From NCBI GenBank assembly GCA_027886865.1, contig JAPCJR010000015.1, positions 1-50,567 of the forward strand: a stretch of DNA of 50,567 bases, written 5' to 3'. The stretch comes from Nitrososphaerota archaeon. GTDB lineage: Archaea > Thermoproteota > Nitrososphaeria > Nitrososphaerales > UBA183. The notes below the pieces were generated by a model, which ran no database searches, was not told where the DNA came from, and worked only from the letters and a program-made list of their open reading frames with translations. Both the position numbers and the translations under genes were made by a program. This document shows positions 39,799-48,508 of this stretch, piece by piece (the stretch's first letter is position 1; each line of letters starts with the position of its first letter).

Positions 39799-41181
39799 CT
39801 AAGCTATCTCGACGTACTTCCCCGGGTTCATTATGTTGTCCGGGTCGAAGACTGCCTTGATCTCCTTCATCAGTCTTAGCGCTTCCTGTCCGTCATGTGC
39901 GAGTATCTGCTCTTTCAGGAACTTCGGCTTCTGCGTCCCCACGCCGTGCTCCCCTGTCACAGAGCCGCCCATGGCGATCGCCCTCCTGCAGATCTCCTCG
40001 AACGCCAGGTTTGCCTTCTCCCTGCTGACCGGGTCTGACTTGTCATAGAGTATTATGGGGTGTACGTTCCCGTCGCCCGCGTGTCCGTTGACGGGTATCT
40101 TCATCCCATACTTGGAAGCCACCTCCTTCACGAGCTTGAGATAGTCGCCAAGCCTGTCGATCGGTACGGCCACGTCCTCGACCTGGACGCCGGTGGCGAG
40201 AGACTTGACCGCAAGATAGGCCATCGCCCTAGCTTGATAGAACGATTCCGCCTCTTCTTCGTCCCGCGCGAGGGTGATCTTTAACGCTCCACATTCTCCG
40301 AGGATTTTCGCCGTGGATTCCACTTCGGCCTCCTCGACGTCAACGAGCAGCGTAGCCTCCGCCTCCTCAAAGTTCGTCTCTAGCTTTTCGTTGAGCGCTT
40401 GTATGTTGTCGCGGTCGAGGAACTCAAAGAGATTTGGTAGAATCATGGAAGACCTCAGTCTCTTTATGACCTCGCCCGTCGACTCCCAGTCTCCGAACGT
40501 GGCCAGGAACCTTCTTGTCTTGACCGTCGGAAGAGGGATTATCTTGAGCCAAGCCTCGGTTATGATACCAAGCGTCCCCTCGCTCCCGACCATGAGGTGA
40601 ACCAAGTCATAGCCCGCCCTGTTTTTGGACAGCGGCTCTCCGAACCTGGTGGCATTCCCATTCGAAAGCACGACCCTGAGGGCCATCACCCAATCCTTCA
40701 TCGTCCCATAGCGGACACACCTGAGTCCACCCGAACCTTCAGCTATTGCCCCTCCGACGGTGCAGATGTAGCTGCTTGCCGGGTCGGGAGGAAAGAAGAA
40801 CCCGTGCGGTTTCAATTCATTGTTGAGATCTTCGAGCGATACCCCGGGCTGAACGTGGACGTACCAGTTCACTACGTCTATCTTCAGGACTTTCGTCATC
40901 CCCCTCATGTCGAGAATGAGTCCGCCTTCCAGGACGGCGGCGCCGGTTAGACTGCTGCCCGCACCTCTGGCCAGAATCGGAACCTTGTGCATCTTCGCAA
41001 CCCTGACTATCTTGACCACCTCATCCTCAGAGCGCGGTCTGACCGTGGCCATGGGTGTGGCCTCGTAGTCCGCCATGTCGTGGGAATAGTCCTCGGCAGC
41101 CGGCCCCTCCGTAAAGACGTTCTCAGGTCCGCTGATCTCCTTCAACTGGTCGATCAGTTTCGGGTCGGCGCGTACCGTCAT
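39799..41181 (-). CDS. FAD-linked oxidase, glycolate/D-lactate oxidase type (GlcD-like)
   Basis: A 460-aa flavoenzyme that oxidises D-2-hydroxy acids such as D-lactate or glycolate. It has a PCMH-type FAD-binding domain (LARGAGSSLTGAAVLEGGLILDMRGMTKVL; PGVSLEDLNNELKPHGFFFPPDPASSYICTVGGAIAEGSGGLRCVRYGTMKDWVM) and an FAD-oxidase C-terminal domain ending VTGEHGVGTQKPKFL with a metal-binding His region GHAGDGNVHPIIL. Length is standard for GlcD. A Cys-rich GlcF partner is not next to it. It starts at ATG 41181. It may feed electrons to the quinone pool; in this window it accompanies several other 2-hydroxyacid enzymes. Confidence 0.93.
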   Translation of the reverse strand: MTVRADPKLIDQLKEISGPENVFTEGPAAEDYSHDMADYEATPMATVRPRSEDEVVKIVRVAKMHKVPILARGAGSSLTGAAVLEGGLILDMRGMTKVLKIDVVNWYVHVQPGVSLEDLNNELKPHGFFFPPDPASSYICTVGGAIAEGSGGLRCVRYGTMKDWVMALRVVLSNGNATRFGEPLSKNRAGYDLVHLMVGSEGTLGIITEAWLKIIPLPTVKTRRFLATFGDWESTGEVIKRLRSSMILPNLFEFLDRDNIQALNEKLETNFEEAEATLLVDVEEAEVESTAKILGECGALKITLARDEEEAESFYQARAMAYLAVKSLATGVQVEDVAVPIDRLGDYLKLVKEVASKYGMKIPVNGHAGDGNVHPIILYDKSDPVSREKANLAFEEICRRAIAMGGSVTGEHGVGTQKPKFLKEQILAHDGQEALRLMKEIKAVFDPDNIMNPGKYVEIA

Positions 41182-41263
41182 GTTTCTTGCAGTCCGCGCT
41201 GGTTATTAAAACCTGAAGTCGAGAACCTCTTGATGAGATTGTTGGTCTCAATCAAGAGGTCGC

Positions 41264-41845
41264 CTAGGTCTGCAATATCGTTGCGTTTGGTGGCGGCGGC
41301 GGAGGGCTATCCTGTCGCTTCGAGTAGTAATCGGCATCGGTCGCGCCGGGCGTTTGCTTCGGCTTGTTGCTCTTCCTGATCGCTCCGATTATGGTCACTA
41401 TCAATCCTGCGAGGAATAGGATCCCGCCCAGGAGCACGAGGACTCCAGACTCGATAGTCTTGAAGAGGTCTCCGGCGACTATTATCTTGGTGGTGGGCTG
41501 GTTGGACGTGAAGATGACATAGTAGTAGTCTCCATGGACCCCGATGTAGGTTGCTGAACCTGTCGCGGTTGAATTAGCAGGAAGGGCGTATGTCACAAGA
41601 CTCGTCGAATTCACGTCGGCCAGTGACTGTGCCGGGACGAGTCCTCCAGTCGAGGAAGACGGTCTTACGACCACATCGGCGGTGGAATTCAGGACCACCT
41701 CAGAGGAGACGTATTCGCCTGTTTGGGGCTGAGTAAAGGTGGATATCGTGCTGGTAGTGCCTTTGAGGCCGACTACCCCGCCAGCCACGAAGGCTATCCC
41801 GATGATAAGTATGATCAGACCTATGATTACTGTCCGCTTTCTCAT
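41264..41845 (-). CDS. two-helix membrane protein with Pro-rich tail
   Basis: A 193-aa protein: N-terminal helix (about 5-27), an external domain of about 105 residues with several N-x-S/T sequons (LNSTADV, NSTSLV), a second helix (about 135-159), and a basic cytoplasmic tail ending in SPPPPPPNATILQT. Looks like an archaeal surface/adaptor protein. No known domain was recognised. Upstream is a short possible TM tail and the tRNA-Arg. Confidence 0.7.
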   Translation of the reverse strand: MRKRTVIIGLIILIIGIAFVAGGVVGLKGTTSTISTFTQPQTGEYVSSEVVLNSTADVVVRPSSSTGGLVPAQSLADVNSTSLVTYALPANSTATGSATYIGVHGDYYYVIFTSNQPTTKIIVAGDLFKTIESGVLVLLGGILFLAGLIVTIIGAIRKSNKPKQTPGATDADYYSKRQDSPPPPPPNATILQT

Positions 41846-42074
41846 CCGACCAATCCTCCCCTAAGCTCTCTTTGCGAGTCCAATGGCCGCTGTCACTATG
41901 ATGATGACAATAATGAGCAATATTATCCTTCGCTTTGTATACCAGAAAAGGGGGGTCTGAGTCGTTGTACGAGCACTACCGATGCATAAATGCGGTTTGG
42001 GTATTACAAAAAATCCAGGCCAAAATTAAAACTCTCCTTGTCAAATAGAGCCAGAAATGACGAAAATTTTAATG

Positions 42075-42149
42075 CGGGCCCGGCAAGATTTGAACTCGCG
42101 GCTTCTAGCTTAGAAGGCTAGCGCTCTATCCATACTGAGCTACGGGCCC
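42075..42149 (-). tRNA. tRNA-Arg (anticodon TCT)
   Basis: A 75-nt gene that folds into a standard cloverleaf: acceptor GGGCCCG/CGGGCCC with discriminator G, D-stem GCTC/GAGC, anticodon stem CTAGC/GCTAG with loop CTTCTAA (anticodon TCT), variable AAGCC and T-arm GCGAG-TTCAAAT-CTTGC. No intron and no CCA in the gene. A TATA-like GCTTATGTT lies about 29 nt upstream on the minus strand (42174-42182). Confidence 0.97.
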
Positions 42150-42322
42150 TTCTTTGGACGCCCCGCCGTGATTAACATAAGCATTTGTGAACGGGCATCT
42201 CCTTAACACTTGATTTCAGGTGAAAATCAGAAGAATTCATAAGAAATAATTGGTAAGAAGATAATAACCGTATCAATATTTTGTCTTGAAGCCTTTTAAT
42301 GTGAAGCAGGCCGTCCAGCACC
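42150..42322. promoter_or_regulatory. gene-free region with promoters for tRNA-Arg and phosphohexomutase
   Basis: A TATA-like CTTTTAATG (42293-42301) lies 26 nt before the GTG of the phosphohexomutase. On the minus strand GCTTATGTT (42174-42182) precedes tRNA-Arg. The remainder is AT-rich with no convincing ORF. Confidence 0.6.
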
Positions 42323-43693
42323 GTGGTGTCGCCCCAGGGGAGGCTGTTCGGGACGAACGGAGTCCGATTCAAACCTGGAGTTGACGCGGACCTCGAGTTC
42401 GTCCTAATCCTCTCCGAATGCATAGGCACATACTTTTCAGAAGGAGACATACTTGTCGGCAGGGACGGAAGGTTGTCCGGAGAGGCGATATCCTTGATGG
42501 CAACTTCGGGTCTGATGAGCTCCGGCAGGAACGTCGCCGAAGCCGGCCTGGTCCCGACACCGGCGCTGCAATTCGCCACGAAGACCCTGGGCTACAGAGG
42601 AGGGATCATGGTGACCGCGTCTCACAACCCCGCAGAGTACAACGGGATCAAGGTGGTGGGAGCCGACGGAGTGGAGATACCGAGGCTGGACGAACAGAAG
42701 ATCGAACACGTCTACCACGACCGCTCCATTCATCGGGCGAACTGGGGCGAAGTGGGGACGTCCAGGTCGGAGCCGTCGGCGATCAGGCTGTATCTCCAAG
42801 GGATCCTTTCGAAGGTCAACGGAAAGCTGATTTCAGGAAGGAAGTTCTCCATAGTTGTCGACCCGGGAAATGGGGCGCAGTGTCTCGCAGCCCCATACCT
42901 GCTTGAGATGCTCGGTTGCAGGGTCATAACGATAAACTCAATCGTAGATGGCCGGTTTCCGGCGAGGGGACCAGAGCCGACCCCTGAGACTCTCAAGGAC
43001 CTGAGCGCCGCCGTCCGCGCCTCAAGAGCCGACCTTGGCGTGGCCTACGACGGCGACGGGGACAGGGCGATATTCTGCGACGAGACGGGATTAGTTTACT
43101 GGGGCGATCAATCAGGCTCTCTCATTGCCGACTACCTTCTCGAGAGAAATGCGGCGGCCACGATAGTGACCCCCGTGAGCTCGTCTCAGGTGGTCGAGAT
43201 GGTGGCTGCCAAACATCGCGCCAAGGTCATCCGGACGCGCGTCGGCAGCGTCGATGTCTCAAGGACGATGATGGAGAGGGGCGCGTTCTTCGGCTTCGAG
43301 GAGAACGGGGGCTGCATCTATCCTGCCCACATCGCGGTCAGGGACGGTGGGATGGCTACGGCCCTCATGCTGGAGTGTCTCGCAGCGAAGGGCCTGACTT
43401 TCTCGCGCACCATTGGAAACGCGTTCCCTCGCTTCTTTCAAGCGAAGATAAAAATCCCAACCGACCCCGAGAAGGCCCGGTCGATAATGAAGGCCGTCGA
43501 GAGGCAGGCTGCAGGGAGGGTCGAAAAAGTCGACGGGGTCAAAGTCTGGACGGACGACAAGACTTGGGTGCTGGTCAGGGCTAGCGGCACGGAGCCCATC
43601 ATAAGGATATTCGGAGAATCAGACACGGAGGAGAAGGTGAACTCGGTCCTCAAGAAGTTCTCAAAGATAGTCAAGTCAGCTCAGGCGAGCTGA
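42323..43693 (+). CDS. phosphoglucosamine/phosphomannomutase-type phosphohexomutase (first)
   Basis: A 456-aa alpha-D-phosphohexomutase, converting a 6-phosphosugar to its 1-phosphate. Visible: RLFGTNGVR at the N-terminus, TASHNPAEYNG with the phosphoserine S100, the metal loop DGDGDR, the sugar-specificity loop FEENGG, and the phosphate-binding RASGTEPIIRIF near the end. In place of GEXSGH/GEESGH the loop is GFEENGG, so sugar preference cannot be set, and GlcN or Man are both possible. GTG start lies 26 nt after a TATA-like box. Its stop overlaps by 13 nt the convergent ThiL gene. Confidence 0.93.
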   Translation: MVSPQGRLFGTNGVRFKPGVDADLEFVLILSECIGTYFSEGDILVGRDGRLSGEAISLMATSGLMSSGRNVAEAGLVPTPALQFATKTLGYRGGIMVTASHNPAEYNGIKVVGADGVEIPRLDEQKIEHVYHDRSIHRANWGEVGTSRSEPSAIRLYLQGILSKVNGKLISGRKFSIVVDPGNGAQCLAAPYLLEMLGCRVITINSIVDGRFPARGPEPTPETLKDLSAAVRASRADLGVAYDGDGDRAIFCDETGLVYWGDQSGSLIADYLLERNAAATIVTPVSSSQVVEMVAAKHRAKVIRTRVGSVDVSRTMMERGAFFGFEENGGCIYPAHIAVRDGGMATALMLECLAAKGLTFSRTIGNAFPRFFQAKIKIPTDPEKARSIMKAVERQAAGRVEKVDGVKVWTDDKTWVLVRASGTEPIIRIFGESDTEEKVNSVLKKFSKIVKSAQAS

Positions 43694-44625
43694 ATCCAGC
43701 CCTTCTTCTCAATCGCATCCCCGGCCGAATTCTCCACGGCTCGCTCGGAGGTGGTCTCTCCGATTACCGTCAGCTCTGATTTCATCTCGCGGGCGACCGC
43801 CTTGGCGCGCTCGAGCTTGTCCTTCGCGATGGTGCCCACTATCTCGTATTCTTCTCCGCCGTACAATATGAGGTCGTCGAGCCGATAGCCGTTGCTTGCC
43901 GCGAAGCCGTCCAGGCCTTCGTTGTGCGGCAGAGTGTCGATCCTCATCCCGACCCCGCTCGCCGAGGCCAGCGTATGTAGGCAGATTGCTAGTCCGTCGC
44001 TCGAGTCCATCGCCGAAGAGAGCAGGTCGCGGAGCGCAATCCCTGCTGAGAGTCGCGGCGAAGGATAGTAGACGTTCCTCAGCGCTGCGCTGCGAAAAGC
44101 GGGCGGACAACGGGCTTTTTCGAGAAGTATCTTCAGTCCTGCCGAAGTCGTGCCAAAGTCACCTGTGACCACGACGAGCTCGCCGGGGCGAGCCCCCCTC
44201 CTCTCGACGAACCGTTCAGTGAACCCCGCGAGTATACAGTCTACGATTAGGTCGTCGGCTTCATTCGTGTCCCCTCCTATGAGGCGCGGTCCCCATTCTT
44301 CCATTCCGTCCTTGAAACCTCGGGCGAGCGATCGAATCTCTCGCGCCTGCATCTTGCGGGGGATGCCGAGCGAGACCATGAATGCCTTGGGCGACACCCC
44401 CTTCGACGCAAAATCGCTCACGCACATCGCGACAGCCTTTCTCCCAGCTTGTCTCCAGGTCATCCCCGGGGGTACGTCTGTCCGTCCGACCAACATGTCC
44501 GCCTTGAGCACGAGCTTCCCTGGGACGGTGTTCAGCGAAGCCACATCATCTCCGATTGGCGAGAAGCCACGGGGGAGCTTCCCCGCCACTTCAGTGAGGA
44601 GCTCGATGATCTGGTACTCGTTCAT
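43681..44625 (-). CDS. thiL: thiamine-monophosphate kinase ThiL
   Basis: A 314-aa enzyme that phosphorylates thiamine monophosphate to the active cofactor. The frame is open to 44667 but ATG 44625 (MNEYQIIELL) is preferred because the upstream gene's stop is one base away. Seen: SPIGDDVASLN with the metal-binding Asp pair; LKADMLVGRTDVPPGMTWRQAGRKAVAMCVSDFASKGVSPKAFMVSLGIP, RLIGGDTNEADDLIVDCILAGF, VVVTGDFGTTSAGLKILL, and MDSSDGLA, all from the PurM/ThiL AIR-synthase-like superfamily. Length is that of archaeal ThiL. It is likely in one operon with the second phosphohexomutase upstream. Confidence 0.9.
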   Translation of the reverse strand: MNEYQIIELLTEVAGKLPRGFSPIGDDVASLNTVPGKLVLKADMLVGRTDVPPGMTWRQAGRKAVAMCVSDFASKGVSPKAFMVSLGIPRKMQAREIRSLARGFKDGMEEWGPRLIGGDTNEADDLIVDCILAGFTERFVERRGARPGELVVVTGDFGTTSAGLKILLEKARCPPAFRSAALRNVYYPSPRLSAGIALRDLLSSAMDSSDGLAICLHTLASASGVGMRIDTLPHNEGLDGFAASNGYRLDDLILYGGEEYEIVGTIAKDKLERAKAVAREMKSELTVIGETTSERAVENSAGDAIEKKGWIQLA

Positions 44626-44626
44626 G

Positions 44627-45940
44627 CTACCCAAGTTTTCTGACCCTCGCAAGATAGAAGTCAGCAAGCTCCTGCGCCTCCTTGACAGACGTCGATTCTG
44701 CGGAGACCCGGATCGCGTCCTCCGTGCCGGAGGCCCTGATCAGGACCCAGGACCGCTGAGACGTTTGGAGCTTGATTCCGTCAAGCAGGTCTGCTTCCGG
44801 ATTTTCCCTCTGTAGTTTCTTGATGGCGGCGAGAGCCTTCTTCCTGTCGAGGGGGACCTTGAGCCGGACCTGATTGTATGAGGGCACCTCGCCGAAGACC
44901 CTGACCCCGCCCTTCTTTATCGCCTTCACCAAAGCTATCACGGCGATCATCGAATCCCTGCAGTAGTTGTAACCACCATCGATCAACCCTCCACTGCTTC
45001 CCTCGCCGCCGAGCGTCGCCCCTTCCTCGATCATCTTCGAGACCACGTTGGCTTCACCGACCTTGGACCTGTAGACTGTCCCGCCGAACTGGGAGACGAC
45101 GTCGTCGACCGCCCGCGTAGTGTCGACGGACACGACCACCACAGGATTCGGAGTAGTCGGGAGAAGCTTCTTTACCGCAAGGGCCAGCATGAAGTCACCG
45201 GTCCTCTTCTCTCCCTCGTTGTCGACCAAGACAAGCCTATCGCCGTCACAGTCGAAGGCGAAGCCCACGTCCAACCCCTCTTCCTTCACTGTCTCCGTCA
45301 ATAGTTCCAGTTTGTCGCTGGTGGGGTCGATGATCCTGCTGAAGATACCCGGACTTCCACCGAGGACCTGCGTCCCGCAGCCCATTCCGTCGAGTATAGC
45401 TGGAGCATGATGGATGGCTGCACCTCCATTCAAGTCGACCGCCACGCTCACGCCCAAACCGCTGTCCCTGCCAGCCATCTCTATCAGCTCTCGATTATAC
45501 GACGATTTTGGCCGAAACAGGAAGGTCCCAGGAACCACGCTTGCCGCCTTTGTTTCGCGCCGCCCGAGGACCTGGTCCAGGTCAAGCTGCGATATCCCTT
45601 TACCGCTGACCACGAACTTGATGCCATTCCATTCAGGTTCGTTGTGAGACGCGGTGATTATCACGGCGGACGCGTTGCGGAGCCTGCTCTCCCGAAAAAG
45701 CGCTGGCGTTGAGATTTCGCCGCAGTCGACGACCTTCGCTCCAGAAGCCATGAGGGTGGCACACACCGCTCGCCCTATTGCGTCGCCCGAGGGGCGCGTA
45801 TCTCTCCCAACTAGAAACTCCCCGGAGGGCTTCGCGGCGGCAAAGTTCGCGACGTATCGGGAGAGTTCGGAGAATAACAGGTCCTGATTGACGATTCCCC
45901 TTATCCCGCTTATTGATGCTATCACCAACTCTCCGGACAC
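44627..45940 (-). CDS. phosphoglucosamine/phosphomannomutase-type phosphohexomutase (second)
   Basis: A 437-aa paralogue of the gene at 42323. It has SISGIRGIV, TASHNEPEWNG with the phosphoserine S98, DCDGDR metal loop, EGSSGG in the specificity loop, and the phosphate-binding RASGTEDAIRVSAES. The two mutases differ in most other positions, so they were probably not recently duplicated. They likely serve different sugar pathways such as GlcN-1-P and Man-1-P. The start is ATG 45940; the stop lies one base before the ThiL start, indicating co-transcription. Confidence 0.93.
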   Translation of the reverse strand: MSGELVIASISGIRGIVNQDLLFSELSRYVANFAAAKPSGEFLVGRDTRPSGDAIGRAVCATLMASGAKVVDCGEISTPALFRESRLRNASAVIITASHNEPEWNGIKFVVSGKGISQLDLDQVLGRRETKAASVVPGTFLFRPKSSYNRELIEMAGRDSGLGVSVAVDLNGGAAIHHAPAILDGMGCGTQVLGGSPGIFSRIIDPTSDKLELLTETVKEEGLDVGFAFDCDGDRLVLVDNEGEKRTGDFMLALAVKKLLPTTPNPVVVVSVDTTRAVDDVVSQFGGTVYRSKVGEANVVSKMIEEGATLGGEGSSGGLIDGGYNYCRDSMIAVIALVKAIKKGGVRVFGEVPSYNQVRLKVPLDRKKALAAIKKLQRENPEADLLDGIKLQTSQRSWVLIRASGTEDAIRVSAESTSVKEAQELADFYLARVRKLG

Positions 45941-45976
45941 CGAGCTAGGTTTTCAGCTGCAACAAGTGAACTGTTT

Positions 45977-46519
45977 TTGAGTTCCGGTCTTTTGACGTTC
46001 CGCGGTAGCTTTGAGCATATCTTGCCCCTTAAGGTATTCAAGGCGAAGAGAAACATTGCTCTGGGAGAGTACAAATTCACCCAGATCTTCATCGGCGTTG
46101 AGAATTCGCCAACCCTTCTTAGGCTCTTCGGTTCCCAGAGGAGCATGCTGAAGATAATACATCATCTCAAGCTTAAGATCGCCGACTCGGACTGGGGGAT
46201 ATGGCTGGATCACAATACCGGGTCCGTATGCATAGGTTCGAAGTATCTGGCCTCCGCGAGGATAAACTGCCTCTATCTAGACGTAATCCACGTCCTGGTT
46301 CATGTGAAGCAGTTCCTGGACGGCAGGGACCTGTACGACCAGACCTTCGAATACGTGGACCGGCCGACTGAAATCGAGGCGTATCGCTACACGATAGACG
46401 AGGCGAAGCGGCTCCAGATGAGCGAGGATGAGATCCTGAAGTACCTCCGGGTCGATGCCGTCGACGACTCCGAGCTGGGCCGCCTCATAGAGAAAATTGG
46501 CGTCCGGCAGAGACGCTAG
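45977..46519 (+). CDS. HExxH-family paralogue with degenerate active site
   Basis: A 180-aa protein from TTG 45977. It is a clear paralogue of the protein at 23297-23785: the block LYLDVIHVLVHVKQFLDGRDLYDQTFEYVDRPTEIEAYRYTIDEAKRLQMSEDEILKYLRVD corresponds position by position to LYLDIVHELFHVKQFMEGKRLFQDEFEYVDSPIEVPAYKFTIEEAKRIGMGRDEIVEYLKVE. The HExxH motif reads HVLVH (H105, V106, H109): the zinc histidines and the distal E132 remain, but the catalytic Glu is Val. This suggests a zinc-binding pseudoenzyme. Its first 60 residues differ from the paralogue. Confidence 0.75.
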   Translation: MSSGLLTFRGSFEHILPLKVFKAKRNIALGEYKFTQIFIGVENSPTLLRLFGSQRSMLKIIHHLKLKIADSDWGIWLDHNTGSVCIGSKYLASARINCLYLDVIHVLVHVKQFLDGRDLYDQTFEYVDRPTEIEAYRYTIDEAKRLQMSEDEILKYLRVDAVDDSELGRLIEKIGVRQRR

Positions 46520-46530
46520 ACGCCTGCCAA

Positions 46531-46537
46531 CGCTTAA
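46531..46537 (+). promoter_or_regulatory. TATA-like box of the fumarase-type gene
   Basis: CGCTTAA centred about 29 nt upstream of ATG 46564, in keeping with a leaderless transcript and with the short N-terminus of the encoded lyase. Confidence 0.5.
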
Positions 46538-46563
46538 GAAAGCCCCACGCATGTCTTGAAGAC

Positions 46564-47886
46564 ATGAAGTACGTGGAGGGAGCCAGGAGGCTCTTCCTCA
46601 GCACGGGCACCACCTTCCCTCGAGAAATCATCTGGTCGATGGCCCTGGTAAAATACGCTTCCGCGCTGTCCAACCACTCTCTTGGGAAGTTGGGTGACGA
46701 AGCCTTCGAGGCGATCTCGACTGCCTCGAGAGCGACCATGGAAGGGAAGTACGATGATATGGTGACGGTAGACGTCTTCCAGACCGGGTCGGGCACCGGC
46801 ATCAACATGAACATCAACGAGGTCATCGCCGAGGCCGCGTCCTCTGCCTCCGGGATGAAGATACATCCGAACGACCACGTCAACATGGGGCAATCCTCGA
46901 ACGACGTCGTCCCTACGGCCATCCGCATCGCAGCCGTCTCACTGACGCAGAAGAGACTAATCCCGAGCGTGAACGGGGCGATAAAGAGCCTCGAAAACCT
47001 CGCCGACAGGACCTCGTCCGTCTACAAGGCAGGAAGGACACACCTTAGAGACGCGATGCCGGTCACAGTGGGGCAGGAGTTCCACGCATATGCCGACGCG
47101 TTCGCGCACGACAAGAGCCTCATCAAGGAAGTCCTTGGGTACGCCAGAGAGCTTCCCATAGGCGGCACCGCTGTAGGCACCGGTATCAATACCCATCATC
47201 TCTTTGGGAAGATGGTGGTGGCCGACGTCAACCGAGAGACCAAGCTGGGTTTCCGCGAGGCAGCGGACAAATTCAGAGCCATGCGGCTGCTCTCAGACCT
47301 CATAGCTTTGAGCTCAATCATCAGAATCACCGCCCTCGACCTCCATAGGCTGTGTCAGGACCTCCGTCTAATGTTCTCAGGGCCGCTTACAGGCCTCGGC
47401 GAAGTCGACATCCCGACCCAGGCCGAGGTGGCCGGCAGTAGCATAATGCCCGGGAAGACCAACCCCGTCACGGTAGAGGCCTCTCTCCTTGCTTGCTCCC
47501 AGATCATCGGCCTTGACCAGGCGAACCAGATGGCGGGGACGCTGGGAGAGTTCGAGCTGAGCATGGGAGTCCCGCTGATAGGGTACAACGTCAACCTTCA
47601 GATCAAGCTCCTTTCTGAGGCGCTTAGCAAAGTCTCGAGCTTGGTGATCGATGGCCTAGTTCCGGACAAGAAACGCCTGCGCAGGTTCGCAGAGACCAGT
47701 CCGTCTCTGATCACGGTGCTCTCGCCGACCATCGGCTATGAGAAGGCAGCCAAGATTGGAAAGAAACTCTCCGACGAGTTCTCGATAAGGGATGCGCTCA
47801 AGGAACTTGGGTACGAAGACACTGAGATAGACAAGCTCCTGGACTTGAAGAAGCTAGTCGGACCTACGAAAAAGCAGCTAGGATGA
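46564..47886 (+). CDS. class II fumarase / aspartase-type lyase
   Basis: A 440-aa member of the fumarase/aspartase superfamily, which adds or removes water or ammonia across a fumarate double bond. Visible: TGSGTGINMNINEVIA (74-89), IHPNDHVNMGQSSNDVVPTA, AGRTHLRDAMPVTVGQEF, and the signature GSSIMPGKTNPV with K298. Homotetramer in the family. Most similar to class II fumarases (FumC-like) in the QTGSGT and HPNDHVN blocks. The usual N-terminal 20-25 residues (…MGxVxVPxDxxYGAQTxRxxxxF) are missing: no in-frame upstream extension fits, and a TATA box precedes ATG 46564. An aspartate ammonia-lyase assignment is possible. Confidence 0.9.
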   Translation: MKYVEGARRLFLSTGTTFPREIIWSMALVKYASALSNHSLGKLGDEAFEAISTASRATMEGKYDDMVTVDVFQTGSGTGINMNINEVIAEAASSASGMKIHPNDHVNMGQSSNDVVPTAIRIAAVSLTQKRLIPSVNGAIKSLENLADRTSSVYKAGRTHLRDAMPVTVGQEFHAYADAFAHDKSLIKEVLGYARELPIGGTAVGTGINTHHLFGKMVVADVNRETKLGFREAADKFRAMRLLSDLIALSSIIRITALDLHRLCQDLRLMFSGPLTGLGEVDIPTQAEVAGSSIMPGKTNPVTVEASLLACSQIIGLDQANQMAGTLGEFELSMGVPLIGYNVNLQIKLLSEALSKVSSLVIDGLVPDKKRLRRFAETSPSLITVLSPTIGYEKAAKIGKKLSDEFSIRDALKELGYEDTEIDKLLDLKKLVGPTKKQLG

Positions 47887-47998
47887 GCGTCGGCTGGGCT
47901 TCTTCCCTCTGTCAGCTAATCAAGCCACGAGCGGCCGGCTGAACGGGTCCGAATCAGACCCTTTATGCTGAGCGTGAGGCTTCGGTGCTTTTCTGTAT

Positions 47999-48346
47999 CT
48001 AATGGCCGCCGCAGCCGCATCCGCCGGACTGAACGTTCGGATTTATGAGCTTGAAGCCCCTTCTCTGTACGGTTTCGCTGTAGTCGATTTTGGACCCTTT
48101 CAGGATCTCGACGTTGTTCTTGTCCGTGACGATCTTAATACTATCAATTTCCTCAATCACGTCATCCGGCCTCGCCTTGTCATCGAGAGCCATGCCATAC
48201 TTGTAGCCGCCGCTGCAGGCGCATCCGCCCGATGCGTAGACGTCTATTCTTAGGAAAGCATTGGATATGTTCTCCTCCTTCAAGACCTCCATCAGCTTCT
48301 GCTTGGCAGGGCTGCTGAACTGGATTATGGGGTCTACTTTCTGCAT
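47999..48346 (-). CDS. HesB/IscA-type iron-sulfur cluster assembly protein
   Basis: A 115-aa A-type Fe-S carrier or scaffold. The family's three-cysteine arrangement is varied: the first site is GGCACSGGYKY (C42, C44), where IscA has one Cys, and the C-terminus carries the CGCG motif (C110, C112) in GGCGCGGH. FLRIDVYASGGCAC... and SPAKQKLMEVLKEE are typical. Expected to bind and pass iron or a [2Fe-2S]/[4Fe-4S] cluster. The extra Cys near C42 is unusual but common among archaeal members. Gene is short of its convergent lyase by about 112 bp of gene-free DNA. Confidence 0.88.
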   Translation of the reverse strand: MQKVDPIIQFSSPAKQKLMEVLKEENISNAFLRIDVYASGGCACSGGYKYGMALDDKARPDDVIEEIDSIKIVTDKNNVEILKGSKIDYSETVQRRGFKLINPNVQSGGCGCGGH

Positions 48347-48471
48347 AAACAGTAAGCAATCCTGATTTGGTATTTATGTATTACTGGGTGCACTCAGAAT
48401 CCCGCTCGACTCGCAATCACTGCGATAGAACCGACCTGCGGATAATGAATATAGGACCTCCTTCGTGGTTC

Positions 48472-48479
48472 TTTATATA
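48472..48479 (+). promoter_or_regulatory. TATA box of the zinc-ribbon microprotein
   Basis: TTTATATA, 33 nt upstream of ATG 48509. Very close to the consensus archaeal box and one of the strongest in this window. Confidence 0.6.
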
Positions 48480-48508
48480 CCATCGAAGCCGTTTCCCGAA
48501 GACCTCCG

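Noticed and set aside
41861..41950. Minus-strand hydrophobic stretch (IILLIIVIIIVTAAIGLAKRA) before the 193-aa gene
   Set aside because: Resembles a C-terminal membrane helix but no start codon is in frame within reach; may be a gene remnant, not strong enough to annotate.
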